NCBI RefSeq assembly: GCF_000445445.1 | Contig: NZ_ASXP01000003.1 | Span: 682,001 to 746,000 of the forward strand | DNA length: 64,000 nt | Direction: 5' to 3' | Source of the DNA: Sporomusa ovata DSM 2662 | Lineage (GTDB): Bacteria; Bacillota; Negativicutes; Sporomusales; Sporomusaceae | Shown here: piece by piece, positions 41,418 through 50,415 of the stretch | Layout: each line of letters opens with the position of its first letter | How positions within the stretch are numbered: the first letter of the stretch is position 1 | Made by a program: the position numbers and the translations under genes | Notes under the pieces: model-generated | Seen by the model: only the letters and a program-made list of their open reading frames with translations | The model's database searches: none | What the model was told of the DNA's origin: nothing

Positions 41418-41467
41418 AGCTGTACAACTCCCTCTTTGTCATATAATTTAACAGTGGGTTATAGGAT

Positions 41468-41516
41468 AAAAAAGCACCCAAAACTTACTTCTTCAGTAAG
41501 TTTATGGGGGCTTTTT
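41468..41516 (-). terminator. terminator or attenuator upstream of MFS gene
   Basis: AGCACCC/GGGGGCT and ACTTACT/AGTAAGT stems flanked by runs of A and T. On the minus strand it follows a TATAAT-like box near 41540, so it may lie inside the MFS leader. Confidence 0.6.
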
Positions 41517-41616
41517 ATGTGTTAGAACTTTATCCTGTTATAATTATACATCATTTTACAAAAAACCGCTACATTCTCCACAGTTTCTTTGTGAGACAGC
41601 CTCCTTACGGAGGCAG

Positions 41617-41663
41617 AAGCCTTAGTCGTTCTAACCAGGGAAAGTTAACCTTTCCCTCTTGGA
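41617..41663 (-). repeat. structured motif X, similar to 50333-50385
   Basis: On the minus strand GGAAAGGTTAACTTTCC, then GG-TTAGAACG-CTAAGG-CTT, recurs as GGAAAGGTTAACCTTTTCC, GG-TTGAACG-CTAAG after modB. Both follow a transporter gene. The motif can form GGGAAAG/CTTTCCC and may be an RNA structure. Confidence 0.5.
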
Positions 41664-41664
41664 A

Positions 41665-41705
41665 ACAAAAGCAGGCGCCATCTCCGATGCGGCTCCTGCT
41701 TTTGT
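41665..41705 (-). terminator. terminator after the DAACS transporter
   Basis: ACAAAAGCAGG and CCTGCTTTTGT stems around an inner GCC/GGC pair, 32 nt after the gene. Confidence 0.7.
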
Positions 41706-41736
41706 TAGCTACACACTAAATATCAGGCTTCTAGAA

Positions 41737-43038
41737 TTAGGCGCTTATTCCTTGTTGATTCGTTTCAGGAGTGTCTGTTTCGAAACCAGCGCTGACTAAT
41801 TTGGCAATGACCAAATCACCGGATACGTTCAAAGTCGTTCTGCACATATCCAGGAATCTGTCAACGCCGAGAATCAATCCTAAGCCTTCCACCGGAACAC
41901 CAACATTGACACACAAAATAGCAATAATCGGCAAAGTACCGCCTGGAACGCCTGCTGTACCGATACCACCTAACACGGCAGTTAAAACTACTACCACTTG
42001 CTGGCCAAATGTCAAATCAACGCCGAATACCTGTGCTAAGAACAGCAAAACAGCGCCTTCATACAAGCCTGAGCCGTTTTGGTTAGCAGAGGCACCGCAA
42101 GTCAGTACGAAACGGGCAATTTTTGGGGGAAGTTTACATGATTTTTCTGCAACTTCTAATGCAATCGGCAAAGTAGCATTTGAAGAAGCGGTTGAAAATG
42201 CATATACATAGGCCTCACGACAATTCTTAAAATACGTCCAGGGGTTTGTTTTGGCAAAAATTTTGAGGCAAAGAGCATATACAACAAATTGCTGAATTAA
42301 CAAGCTCAGTACAACGACGCCGACAAAGTAAGCGACGTTTGCCAAGAAGCCGGCACCCATACGGTAGGTAGTATTGAATACAATAGCAAAAATACCATAA
42401 GGGGCGATTTGCATTGCCCAGTCAATGACTTTCAATGAACAATTGTAAATGGCCTCAAGCATTTTAACGAAGGGGTGGTTTTCATCTTTAACACAGATAC
42501 TCAGAGCATAACCGAACAGCAACGCAAAGACCATCACAGCAATAATTTCACCGCTGAAAGCTTTTGCAGCAGAGTCGATCGGATTTTGCGGAATCAGATC
42601 CGTAATATACGTAGTCCATGGCTTAGCTTGCGCTGCTTGCATGTTTTTATCTATCGAGATAACGGCCTGATTCTTGGCAAGCTGGACCGGGTCAAACTCC
42701 AGACCAACACCTGGCTGCAATACGTTGGTCATCAATATGGCAACCAAAACCGCAATTGCGCTTAACAAGATGGTAAATCCCAATGATCTCATGGCAACTT
42801 TCCCTAAACTGCGGCCCTTTCCCAGTTCGTAAACGCCAAGCATTAGAGCTGAAACCAGCAATGGAACAACAACCATAAAAATCATTTTAAGAAAAATAGC
42901 GCCAACTAAGGTACAAACTTCAGTCCATGTTTTCATCCATGGATGAACTTTTTCAGGCAAAGTATAATACGCGATAAGACCAATAATAACACCAGCACAG
43001 AAGCCTAAAATAAGTTTTTGGTATTGTTTCATTCTCAT
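41737..43038 (-). CDS. dicarboxylate/amino acid:cation symporter (DAACS, GltP/DctA type)
   Basis: 433 residues. The re-entrant loop motif 'FSTASSNATLPIALEVAEK' and the substrate/Na site 'NQNGSGLYEGAVLLFLAQ' plus 'GGIGTAGVPGGTLPII' region are intact. It takes up glutamate, aspartate or C4-dicarboxylates with Na+ or H+. It is expressed alone between its own promoter region and the terminator at 41665. Confidence 0.94.
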   Translation of the reverse strand: MRMKQYQKLILGFCAGVIIGLIAYYTLPEKVHPWMKTWTEVCTLVGAIFLKMIFMVVVPLLVSALMLGVYELGKGRSLGKVAMRSLGFTILLSAIAVLVAILMTNVLQPGVGLEFDPVQLAKNQAVISIDKNMQAAQAKPWTTYITDLIPQNPIDSAAKAFSGEIIAVMVFALLFGYALSICVKDENHPFVKMLEAIYNCSLKVIDWAMQIAPYGIFAIVFNTTYRMGAGFLANVAYFVGVVVLSLLIQQFVVYALCLKIFAKTNPWTYFKNCREAYVYAFSTASSNATLPIALEVAEKSCKLPPKIARFVLTCGASANQNGSGLYEGAVLLFLAQVFGVDLTFGQQVVVVLTAVLGGIGTAGVPGGTLPIIAILCVNVGVPVEGLGLILGVDRFLDMCRTTLNVSGDLVIAKLVSAGFETDTPETNQQGISA

Positions 43039-43405
43039 CCCTGCCTTTCATAAAATTAATGGATCTCTCCACATTGTGGACAGGCAAAGTATCTCTCTAG
43101 TATACTTTTGGCAATCATCTCCCGTCATAATAGTAATGTTAACATAACCTAATACATAATTGTATTTATCTTTCTATTATAACCCATGGATAGCAGCAAT
43201 TTATAGTCCATTTTGGTAGAATATACAAAAAACAATTTGGTATTTTTTGGATATTTATAAGTCTTTACCAGGTGGACCTGTAGTATTTTACTTTCTTACC
43301 ATCCAGGTTATCTTTACTCTATTCTGTTACATTTTACTAAGAAGGATAATGGCAAACCGGCAGGGAATATATTTCTCGACGATACCGCAGAGGAAGAGGG
43401 ATATT

Positions 43406-44158
43406 ATGAAGCTGATCTCGTGGAATGTCAATGGACTACGGGCTTGTATCAATAAAGGATTTTACGATTTTTTTGTAAATGTGGATGCCGATATTTTTTG
43501 TGTCCAGGAAACTAAGATGCAACAGGAACAATCTGAATTGGTGCTGCCAGGTTATCACGAATATTGGAACAGCGCCATAAAAAAGGGCTACTCTGGTACT
43601 GTTATTTTTACGCGGATCAAACCCTTAGCTGTTACCTATGGCATGAATATCATCGAACATGATCAGGAAGGACGAATGATTACCCTGGAATTTGCTGATT
43701 TTCAGCTGGTTAATGTTTATGCTCCCAATTCCCAGCGAGAACTTGCCCGCCTCAACTACCGCATGAAATGGGAGGATGATTTCAATACTTACCTTACACA
43801 GCTTGACAAAGATAAACCGGTAATTATTTGCGGCGACCTCAATGTTGCCCATCAGGAAATCGACATTAAGAATCCGAAAACCAACCGCAAGAATGCCGGT
43901 TTTACTGATGAAGAACGAAATAAAATGACACTGCTGCTCCAGGCAGGCTTTACTGATTCCTTTCGCGCTTTATACCCGGATAAGCAGGACGCCTACAGCT
44001 GGTGGTCTTATATGATGAATGCCAGAGCGCGAAATATCGGCTGGCGTATTGATTATTTTTTAGTGTCTAAACGGCTAACAACCTCTATCAAAGAAGCCAG
44101 TATCTATGCTGACATCATGGGCAGTGATCATTGTCCGGTTGGTCTTGAGTTAGTATAA
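43406..44158 (+). CDS. exoA: exodeoxyribonuclease III (ExoA/XthA family AP endonuclease)
   Basis: 250 residues from the ATG at 43406, preceded by GAGGAAGAGGG; a longer frame from 43247 has no family similarity. The family motifs 'LISWNVNGLRA', 'QETKMQ', 'YSGTVIFTR', 'NVYAPNSQ', 'GDLNVAHQEIDI' and 'GSDHCPV' hold all metal and catalytic residues. It repairs abasic sites. The 43039-43405 gap otherwise shows only the divergent promoter region. Confidence 0.95.
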   Translation: MKLISWNVNGLRACINKGFYDFFVNVDADIFCVQETKMQQEQSELVLPGYHEYWNSAIKKGYSGTVIFTRIKPLAVTYGMNIIEHDQEGRMITLEFADFQLVNVYAPNSQRELARLNYRMKWEDDFNTYLTQLDKDKPVIICGDLNVAHQEIDIKNPKTNRKNAGFTDEERNKMTLLLQAGFTDSFRALYPDKQDAYSWWSYMMNARARNIGWRIDYFLVSKRLTTSIKEASIYADIMGSDHCPVGLELV

Positions 44159-44164
44159 ATACAA

Positions 44165-44199
44165 AGGCCAGTACCTAATTTAAGTACTGGCCTATTTTT
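44165..44199 (+). terminator. terminator of exoA
   Basis: AGGCCAGTAC and GTACTGGCCT with a 9-nt loop, then ATTTTTT. Confidence 0.88.
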
Positions 44200-44222
44200 T
44201 CGCATTAATTATGAAATCGTGA

Positions 44223-45080
44223 TTAGTGAATTGCCTTTTTCTTAAATTGACCGCCCATTACCTCATGAACATCATTAAAGGTAACAAAGGCATTTTCATC
44301 AACTTCATCAACAATCGATTTTAGTTTGGCCATCTCTAACCGCGTAATAACGCAATACAATACATCTTTGCGTTCCTTAGTATAGCCGCCCTCACCATGC
44401 AAGACGGTAACTCCCCGGCCTAACCGGGCCATCAGTGTTTCGGTTATCTCATCAGGCTTATCTGATACAATCATAACCGCTTTCGATTCATCCAGACCTT
44501 CGATCACTGTATCAATGACCTTGAAGGCAACAAAGTAGGCCACCAGTGAATACATAGCCTTATCCCAGCTAAACACAAACCCGGCACTGGTAAGAATAAA
44601 TAAATTAAAGAACATGATTATTTCGCCAACTGAGAAGCTGGTACGCTTGTCCAGCAAAATAGCGACAATCTCTGTTCCATCAAGAGAACCCCCATACCGG
44701 ATGATCAAGCCCACACCAATACCGACAATGATGCCTCCAAATATGGCCGCTAAGAACAAATCATTGGTTAATCCCGGTATGGGATGAAAGACCGAAACCC
44801 AATAAGACAATGATACGATAGAAAAGAGAGTTGATATCGCAAATGTTTTACCAATTTGTGCATATCCCAAATATAAAAACGGTATATTGAGCACTACTAA
44901 AAACAGGCTTAAAGGCAACCCGGTTACATGACTAACCATGATAGATATGCCTACTACACCACCATCGATAATATTGTTGGGAACTAAAAAAATCTCCAAT
45001 CCAATTGCGGCAATGATTGAACCTATGAAAAGCAAGATATACTTTTTTAAAATACGTAAATTTGAATTTCGTTTTGTCAT
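44223..45080 (-). CDS. YitT family membrane protein (DUF161 + DUF2179), second copy
   Basis: 285 residues from the ATG at 45080 (AGGAGG upstream; longer frames overlap the CheX gene). The membrane part begins 'ILLFIGSIIAAIGLEIFLVPNNIIDGGVVG', split motif of the family, and the C-terminal DUF2179 has 'GRGVTVLHGEGGYT' and 'VDEVDENAFVTFND'. Similar to the protein at 36700. Function not established. Confidence 0.92.
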   Translation of the reverse strand: MTKRNSNLRILKKYILLFIGSIIAAIGLEIFLVPNNIIDGGVVGISIMVSHVTGLPLSLFLVVLNIPFLYLGYAQIGKTFAISTLFSIVSLSYWVSVFHPIPGLTNDLFLAAIFGGIIVGIGVGLIIRYGGSLDGTEIVAILLDKRTSFSVGEIIMFFNLFILTSAGFVFSWDKAMYSLVAYFVAFKVIDTVIEGLDESKAVMIVSDKPDEITETLMARLGRGVTVLHGEGGYTKERKDVLYCVITRLEMAKLKSIVDEVDENAFVTFNDVHEVMGGQFKKKAIH

Positions 45081-45135
45081 ATACCAACCTCCTTTGTCTT
45101 CATCTGCTACTTCTCTAAGTAGCTCAACTGACTTT

Positions 45136-45597
45136 TTACTTGTACAAACCCACATAAACCTTTATCTTGATATTATCCACAGAAAAATCAACTACAATAA
45201 TGTTCGGCACTGCTAGTCTTACCTGTCCATCACCAATCAGCAAGGTTGGGGGCGATATATCCATGCCGTTAGTACCAGACTTTACAAAATTGGTGCAGAC
45301 ATTGGCACACACCATGTTTCCCATCTCAGAAATAGCACTTTGCGCCAAACTATCGAATTCAGTTACTTCCATGCCCATCATCATTTTGGAGGCAAACTGC
45401 TTAGCTGAATTAATATCCATGCCAATAAGTATTGCGCCTTGCACCGGACCAAGAACACCAACATTAATAAGTGCGCCCTGATAAAGCAAAGTGGACTCCG
45501 CTAGCGAAATTCCTTGCCTCGTTACTGTTTGAAACCCAATCTGCGGCAGAATATTAGTAAAAGCCTCAAGTACAGGATTAATTATGTTTACATCCAT
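45136..45597 (-). CDS. CheX-like chemotaxis phosphatase domain protein
   Basis: 153 residues. The CheX/CheC/FliY-type active site ExxN is visible as E and N in 'AISEMGNMVCANVC'. It follows, with a 10-nt overlap, a response regulator that carries a CheX domain itself. CheX dephosphorylates CheY-P; the pair may form a local phosphate sink. No motor or kinase genes are in the window. Confidence 0.85.
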   Translation of the reverse strand: MDVNIINPVLEAFTNILPQIGFQTVTRQGISLAESTLLYQGALINVGVLGPVQGAILIGMDINSAKQFASKMMMGMEVTEFDSLAQSAISEMGNMVCANVCTNFVKSGTNGMDISPPTLLIGDGQVRLAVPNIIVVDFSVDNIKIKVYVGLYK

Positions 45598-46445
45598 AAT
45601 ACTATTCCCTTCTTAAAGCCAATACCTAGATATATGCGCCCGAAATCGTTATTCGCATAGATACCCTGCAGTTGGATAGTAGGGCTGGCAATTTTCGTCT
45701 GCTCTCCATAGAATACACTTGGCGGCGATACTCTGAGTCCAAATGCCGGTTCCTTTTTATTTAACATCGAGCAAGCCACACCACCAACTATGTTGGCAAA
45801 TTCTGCTGCCATTGCCATAACCTCTTCCTGGTTCTTTGCTGGCCGATGCAAAATGACTGCTGCCATTTTTTCTGCTGTTTCCCGTGACAGATCCAAGATC
45901 ATTGAGCCTGAATAATGACCAATTATGCCGATAACTACTGTTATCCCCTGCGAAACCTCTCTGTCTAACTGCGTCCGTTCCGAAAATGTAGTTGCTGTTT
46001 TGGTCATGCGAGTTATGCTTTGCGCCAATGCTTCCTGGAACATATCAATACTCCAGTTCTCCAGTTGCTCGTATAAACGGTCTGGAGACATAACCCCAGT
46101 AATAACCCGTTTCAATACCTCTGACTCAACCGGCTTTTGCACATAACCCACCACACCAATACGCCGGACCTCAGCTTCCGTCTCCTTATCCTTCATGGAA
46201 CTAATTATGATAATTTTAGCCCTTGAATCATGGGCAAGCAGTACTTTGCTGCACTCAAACCCGTCCGCCCCAGGCATGGCTATATCCATAGTCACAATAT
46301 CCGGTTTACATTGGCTATAGGTTTCTACTAAAGACTCCAGACAATCGGCCTCACCAACAACCTCATAACCCTCTTGCTGCAAACTATCTGCTAAAATCAC
46401 ACGGGAAAATGCTGAATCGTCAACAATCATAATGCGAATACTCAA
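45588..46445 (-). CDS. response regulator with C-terminal CheX-like domain
   Basis: 285 residues. The receiver domain (1-120) has the acid pocket 'VDDSAFSR', the phospho-Asp in 'DIVTMDIAMPGADG', Thr/Ser 'IIISSMKD' and Lys 'VQKPVES'. The C-terminal domain (about 150-285) is CheX-like with ExxN in 'AAEFANIVGGVACSML'. The fusion suggests a receiver whose output is phosphatase activity toward CheY-P or itself. It overlaps the following CheX gene. Confidence 0.88.
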   Translation of the reverse strand: MSIRIMIVDDSAFSRVILADSLQQEGYEVVGEADCLESLVETYSQCKPDIVTMDIAMPGADGFECSKVLLAHDSRAKIIIISSMKDKETEAEVRRIGVVGYVQKPVESEVLKRVITGVMSPDRLYEQLENWSIDMFQEALAQSITRMTKTATTFSERTQLDREVSQGITVVIGIIGHYSGSMILDLSRETAEKMAAVILHRPAKNQEEVMAMAAEFANIVGGVACSMLNKKEPAFGLRVSPPSVFYGEQTKIASPTIQLQGIYANNDFGRIYLGIGFKKGIVLWM

Positions 46446-46568
46446 GTTTTAAACCCTACTTTCGTATTGTATTTTACATCACCAACCACCACTAACCACC
46501 CCCCAAAATGTGATTTCCTATGTTAATAATAACTCAAACTGCTTAAGATAACAACTCTGTAAATTATT

Positions 46569-46597
46569 AAAGACAAAGGAACTGGCCCTTTGTCTTT
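46569..46597 (-). terminator. terminator of ilvBH
   Basis: AAAGACAAAGG and CCTTTGTCTTT stems, then AATAATTT on the minus strand, 119 nt after ilvH. Confidence 0.65.
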
Positions 46598-46715
46598 GAT
46601 AATTTCTATTAGTTATAGGGATATTTGACTCAATAATTAACAATGATCGGCTTGACACCACACCAAATAATAACTGATATAGACTGGATAAACTGGTAAA
46701 GTAAAGTGTAGCAAA

Positions 46716-47213
46716 CTACATCTCTTTGGCCGGAACCGGCCCCCGCGCCAGTGCAATTTTACCTGTCCTGACGATCTCAATAATCCCGAAGTCTAACAAT
46801 ACTTCGCAAAAAGCGTCAATTTTGCTTTCTTCGCCGGTAAGCTCAATTGCCACCGTTTCCCGGTTAACATCAATGATTTTGGCCCGAAATATCTCTACGA
46901 CATTTACCAGATCAGAGCGGTTGGTTTTACTGGCTCTTACCTTAATCAGCGCCAATTCCCGCTCAATAGACTCAACATAGGTAAGGTTGACGATCTTAAT
47001 GACATCAACCAACTTAGAGAGTTGATTGACAACCTGCTCCAACTCAACCTCATTATCGGCCTCAACGCTAATAGTAATCCGGGTAGTGTCTGCCTCTTCC
47101 GTATAGCCGGCGGCAATACTCTCGATATTAAAAGCCCGCCGGCTAATAAGTCCCGAGATATGTGTCAATACCCCCGGCCTATTATCTACCAACACCGCCA
47201 ATGTGTATTTCAT
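46716..47213 (-). CDS. ilvH: acetolactate synthase small (regulatory) subunit
   Basis: 165 residues: ACT domain 'TLAVLVDNRPGVLTHISGLISRRAFNIESI' region, with the valine-site Asn/Gly residues, and the C-terminal ALS_ss_C domain. It makes the large subunit valine-sensitive. Its ATG overlaps the ilvB stop region by one base. Confidence 0.96.
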   Translation of the reverse strand: MKYTLAVLVDNRPGVLTHISGLISRRAFNIESIAAGYTEEADTTRITISVEADNEVELEQVVNQLSKLVDVIKIVNLTYVESIERELALIKVRASKTNRSDLVNVVEIFRAKIIDVNRETVAIELTGEESKIDAFCEVLLDFGIIEIVRTGKIALARGPVPAKEM

Positions 47214-48910
47214 CAGCCCATTCCTCCTAACAGCATTTCATCCAGCCGGCCGCCTGGTGGAACCATAGGCAATACATCCTCCGTAGGCGGCAGTAGTATC
47301 TCGACCAGCACCGGCCCTTCCATGGTTAGCGCTTCTTCCAGCACAGCATTGAGCTCATCAGGATGAGTAACGCGCAAACCAGGTACTCCCATGGCCTCGG
47401 CAAGCTTGACAAAATCGGTTTTCCCCTTGATGCTGGAATGCGAATAGCGCTGACCGTAAAACATCCGCTGCCACTGATGCACCATCCCCAGCACTTCATT
47501 ATTCATAACAAAAATCTTTAGCGGCAAGTTATTATCGGCTACAGTCGCCAGTTCCTGACAATTCATCATGATACTGCCGTCGCCGGTAAACAGCACCACA
47601 TTTTTATCAGGCAAACTTAGCTGCGCACCAATGGCGGCCGGCAAACCATAGCCCATCGTCCCTAAGCCGCCTGAAGTAATAAACGAGCGGGCTCTGGGGA
47701 AATTATAGTATTGAGCGGTCCACATTTGATGTTGTCCAACATCGGTCACAATAACAGTATTCTCTTGGGTAAGCTGACTTACCTTCTCAATAACTGTTTG
47801 CGGCATAACTTTGGCTGATGCATGGTCATAAGTTAACGGCTTTTCCTGTTTCCAGGTTTGCATACGCTCATTCCACGTGGCAATTCCCTGCCGCCACTCT
47901 GCAGGACTGCGCCTGGCTACCTTTTCACAAAGCAGTGGCAATGACCAGCGAAGATCACCAACAACCCGCAGATCGGCACGTACATTCTTATTTACCTCAG
48001 CCGGATCAATATCAAAATGCACAATCTTGGCCTGGGGCGCAAAATTTTTGACTACGCTTGTTACCCGATCATCAAACCGAACGCCAATACCCAGTAAAAG
48101 ATCACACTCGGTAGTAGCCATATTGGCAACATAGGTGCCATGCATACCCACCATCCCCAAATGCTGCGGCGAATCAGACGGAATACATCCCAAGCCCATC
48201 AAACTTGATACCACGGGAAAGCCCGTCAGCTCAGAAAACTTACGAAACTCCCCTGCGGTATCGGAAAGAGTAACACCGCCGCCAACAAAAACAATCGGAT
48301 TTTCAGCTTCCAGCATAGCCTGTACAGCCAACTCCACGCTCTCAGAATCACCATCAAACAAAGGCGTATAGCCTCTCAATGCAACCGTTTCCGGATACTC
48401 GAAATCCAAAGTTGCGTTAAACACGTCGCGCGAAACATCAATAACAACCGGTCCCGGCCGTCCAGTCCGCGCAATATAAAAGGCTTCTTTCATGATTCTC
48501 GGCAAATCCTGAACCTTCTTAACTAAATAATTATGCTTGGTAATAGGGGTCGTGATACCCCGGACATCGGCTTCCTGAAAGGAATCTTTGCCTATCACCC
48601 CAACCCCCACCTGTCCGGTAATGGCTACCAAGGGGACAGAATCCATATAGGCAGTGGCAATACCAGTTACGAGGTTAGTTGCTCCAGGGCCTGAGGTGGC
48701 AAAACAAACTCCTGTTCTGCCAGTTGCCCGCGCATAGCCATCAGCAGCGTGAACGGCGCCTTGCTCATGACGGGTTAAAATATGGGGAAAATTAGCTTTA
48801 AACAACGCGTCATACAAGGTCAGTACACAACCTCCCGGATAGCCAAACACCAGGTTTACCCCTTCCGCCTTCAAACACTCAATAATTGCTTCCGCTCCTA
48901 ACATTTTCAA
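47213..48910 (-). CDS. ilvB: acetolactate synthase large subunit
   Basis: 565 residues with the ThDP glutamate in 'RHEQGAVHAADGYAR', FAD-binding middle domain and the ThDP/Mg motif 'GDGSIMMNCQELATVADNNLPLKI' region. It condenses pyruvate (or 2-oxobutyrate) in branched-chain amino acid synthesis. Translation is coupled to ilvH and transcription is controlled by the T-box leader upstream. Confidence 0.97.
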   Translation of the reverse strand: MKMLGAEAIIECLKAEGVNLVFGYPGGCVLTLYDALFKANFPHILTRHEQGAVHAADGYARATGRTGVCFATSGPGATNLVTGIATAYMDSVPLVAITGQVGVGVIGKDSFQEADVRGITTPITKHNYLVKKVQDLPRIMKEAFYIARTGRPGPVVIDVSRDVFNATLDFEYPETVALRGYTPLFDGDSESVELAVQAMLEAENPIVFVGGGVTLSDTAGEFRKFSELTGFPVVSSLMGLGCIPSDSPQHLGMVGMHGTYVANMATTECDLLLGIGVRFDDRVTSVVKNFAPQAKIVHFDIDPAEVNKNVRADLRVVGDLRWSLPLLCEKVARRSPAEWRQGIATWNERMQTWKQEKPLTYDHASAKVMPQTVIEKVSQLTQENTVIVTDVGQHQMWTAQYYNFPRARSFITSGGLGTMGYGLPAAIGAQLSLPDKNVVLFTGDGSIMMNCQELATVADNNLPLKIFVMNNEVLGMVHQWQRMFYGQRYSHSSIKGKTDFVKLAEAMGVPGLRVTHPDELNAVLEEALTMEGPVLVEILLPPTEDVLPMVPPGGRLDEMLLGGMG

Positions 48911-48942
48911 GCTAATTTCTCCCTTCTATACTTTTTATAATT

Positions 48943-49240
48943 AAAAAAACCTCTGTCCCTTATCAAAAGGGACGGAGGTTAATCCGCGATACCACCCAAA
49001 TTCTATGGTTAATAACCATAGCTGCTCATAGGTACGGAGGTTAAACTCGATACCTCGCCGCAGTAACGGGCGGCAATTTCTCTAAAGAGAACCCGGCGTA
49101 GCCTACTAATCAATTCAGCTCGCAACTCGCGGATGATTTTCATTATATTTGACAGTGCCGGCTCACACCACTCCCAGCTCGCTGTTGCTATCATGATATA
49201 ACTACTCTTCCGTTCATCGTCATTTCATCTTCTATTATAC
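48943..49240 (-). promoter_or_regulatory. T-box leader of ilvBH with terminator
   Basis: The T-box sequence GGGTGGTATCGCG (48985-48997 on the minus strand) precedes the terminator CCTCCGTCCC/GGGACAGAGG-type stem and T-run at 48943-48978. A long stem I region lies between it and the promoter. T-boxes read uncharged tRNA; for ilvBH the tRNA is likely Leu, Ile or Val, but I could not assign the specifier codon. Confidence 0.92.
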
Positions 49241-49248
49241 TAATTGAT

Positions 49249-49277
49249 ATATTACAGAAAAATCGTCCTGTTGTCAA
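49249..49277 (-). promoter_or_regulatory. sigma-70 promoter of the ilvBH T-box leader
   Basis: TTGACA and TAATAT on the minus strand, 17 bp apart. Confidence 0.75.
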
Positions 49278-49304
49278 GAACATTCTATTGCTGTAACTTG
49301 CTAC

Positions 49305-50111
49305 TCATAGTTCCGGTGAATATTGCAGCAGCTTGGTTTTGACTTGATTGGTGTCCAACAGCATAAACAAAGCATTAAAGTCGGTAGTACTGTAAATCGG
49401 TATGCGCCGTAATAAATAGATATTATCCCGGTCTGGGGTATTGAGACCCGGCAGGACAGTAAACGCCGCCTGATAGCCGGCTGATGCTGTTACCTCCCAG
49501 GTATTCAGATTAAAATAACCATAGGGATAGGAAAATAGCTCTATAGGTTTAGTAGTAACCTGCTTAAGCTTCATTTGAATATCTTTAATCTCCCGTTTTA
49601 ACTCTGGTCCTGATAAAGAGGTTAAATCACGGTGAGTCAGTGAATGGCCTCCAAAATCAATGCCATAGGCAGACATCTCTCTCATTTGCTTGCTCGACAG
49701 ACGTTTATCTCTATCAACATTCACACCAACCATAAAGATCACAGCACTAAAATCATGTTGCTTTAATATAGGAAAAGCATTCGTATAATTATCCTCATAA
49801 CCATCATCAAACGTAAGCAGAATCGGCTTATCGGGTAGCGTAACCGGTTCCTGCCGCATATATGCTGCTAACGCTTCTGGCGAAATAGTCTTAAAACCAG
49901 CCGTTTGCAACATGTCCATCTGACGTTCAAACTCTGTCGGCGTCACCGTCAAATGTGGCAAATCACTGTTATCCTCACTCACATGATGATACAACAATAC
50001 GGGAATACCATTAAGATACTGAGCATATGCGTTATTTGCAAACATAGCAGGTAACAGTCCAACAAGCAGGCAAATAAGCTGGTAACATAATATTTTTTTT
50101 CCAAGTTGCAT
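49305..50111 (-). CDS. secreted polysaccharide deacetylase (NodB/PgaB-like)
   Basis: 268 residues with a signal peptide (about 1-30, 'NNAYA'), catalytic 'TFDDGYEDNY' (base and metal Asp), the metal His pair in 'GGHSLTHRDL' and 'FSYPYGYFN'. Family 4 carbohydrate esterase, likely deacetylating a cell-wall or exopolysaccharide N-acetyl group outside the membrane. It is a single gene following the modB terminator. Confidence 0.92.
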   Translation of the reverse strand: MQLGKKILCYQLICLLVGLLPAMFANNAYAQYLNGIPVLLYHHVSEDNSDLPHLTVTPTEFERQMDMLQTAGFKTISPEALAAYMRQEPVTLPDKPILLTFDDGYEDNYTNAFPILKQHDFSAVIFMVGVNVDRDKRLSSKQMREMSAYGIDFGGHSLTHRDLTSLSGPELKREIKDIQMKLKQVTTKPIELFSYPYGYFNLNTWEVTASAGYQAAFTVLPGLNTPDRDNIYLLRRIPIYSTTDFNALFMLLDTNQVKTKLLQYSPEL

Positions 50112-50242
50112 GTAAATCCCTCTTCTTTTTTTATTGTTTTATTATAAACTAACTCCAATGAAAATAAAACTTTCTAACTGAAAGGTAAAGAAGCAAAAAT
50201 CTTTACACGCTGTAAATATAGAAGTATAGCATAAAATGCAAT

Positions 50243-50284
50243 AACGGCCTCGCTCCCTAATTTAGCATAGGGAGCGAGACCGTT
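50243..50284 (-). terminator. terminator downstream of modB
   Basis: AACGGTCTCGCTCCCTA pairs with TAGGGAGCGAGGCCGTT around a short loop (one mismatch), with T-rich tail. Confidence 0.7.
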
Positions 50285-50332
50285 TGCACGTAACCAACAC
50301 TGCAAAACTGCAAAAATTTATTTGATAAGAAA

Positions 50333-50385
50333 AGCCTTAGGTTCTTAGGCGTTCAATCCTGGAAAAGGTTAACCTTTCCATCTGG
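50333..50385 (-). repeat. structured motif Y, similar to 41617-41663
   Basis: The minus strand carries GGAAAGGTTAACCTTTTCC and then GG-TTGAACG-CTAAG, as motif X does. It lies in the 3' region of modB. Confidence 0.5.
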
Positions 50386-50415
50386 ACCAGAAAGCCGAAC
50401 CAGCTGCTTGCAGCA

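Noticed and set aside
43247..43405. N-terminal extension of exoA
   Set aside because: It adds 53 residues with no family similarity, while the ATG at 43406 has a ribosome site and gives the normal 250-residue length.
48943..49240. tRNA-like sequences
   Set aside because: No tRNA or rRNA gene was recognised in the window; the tRNA-related signal here is the T-box leader.
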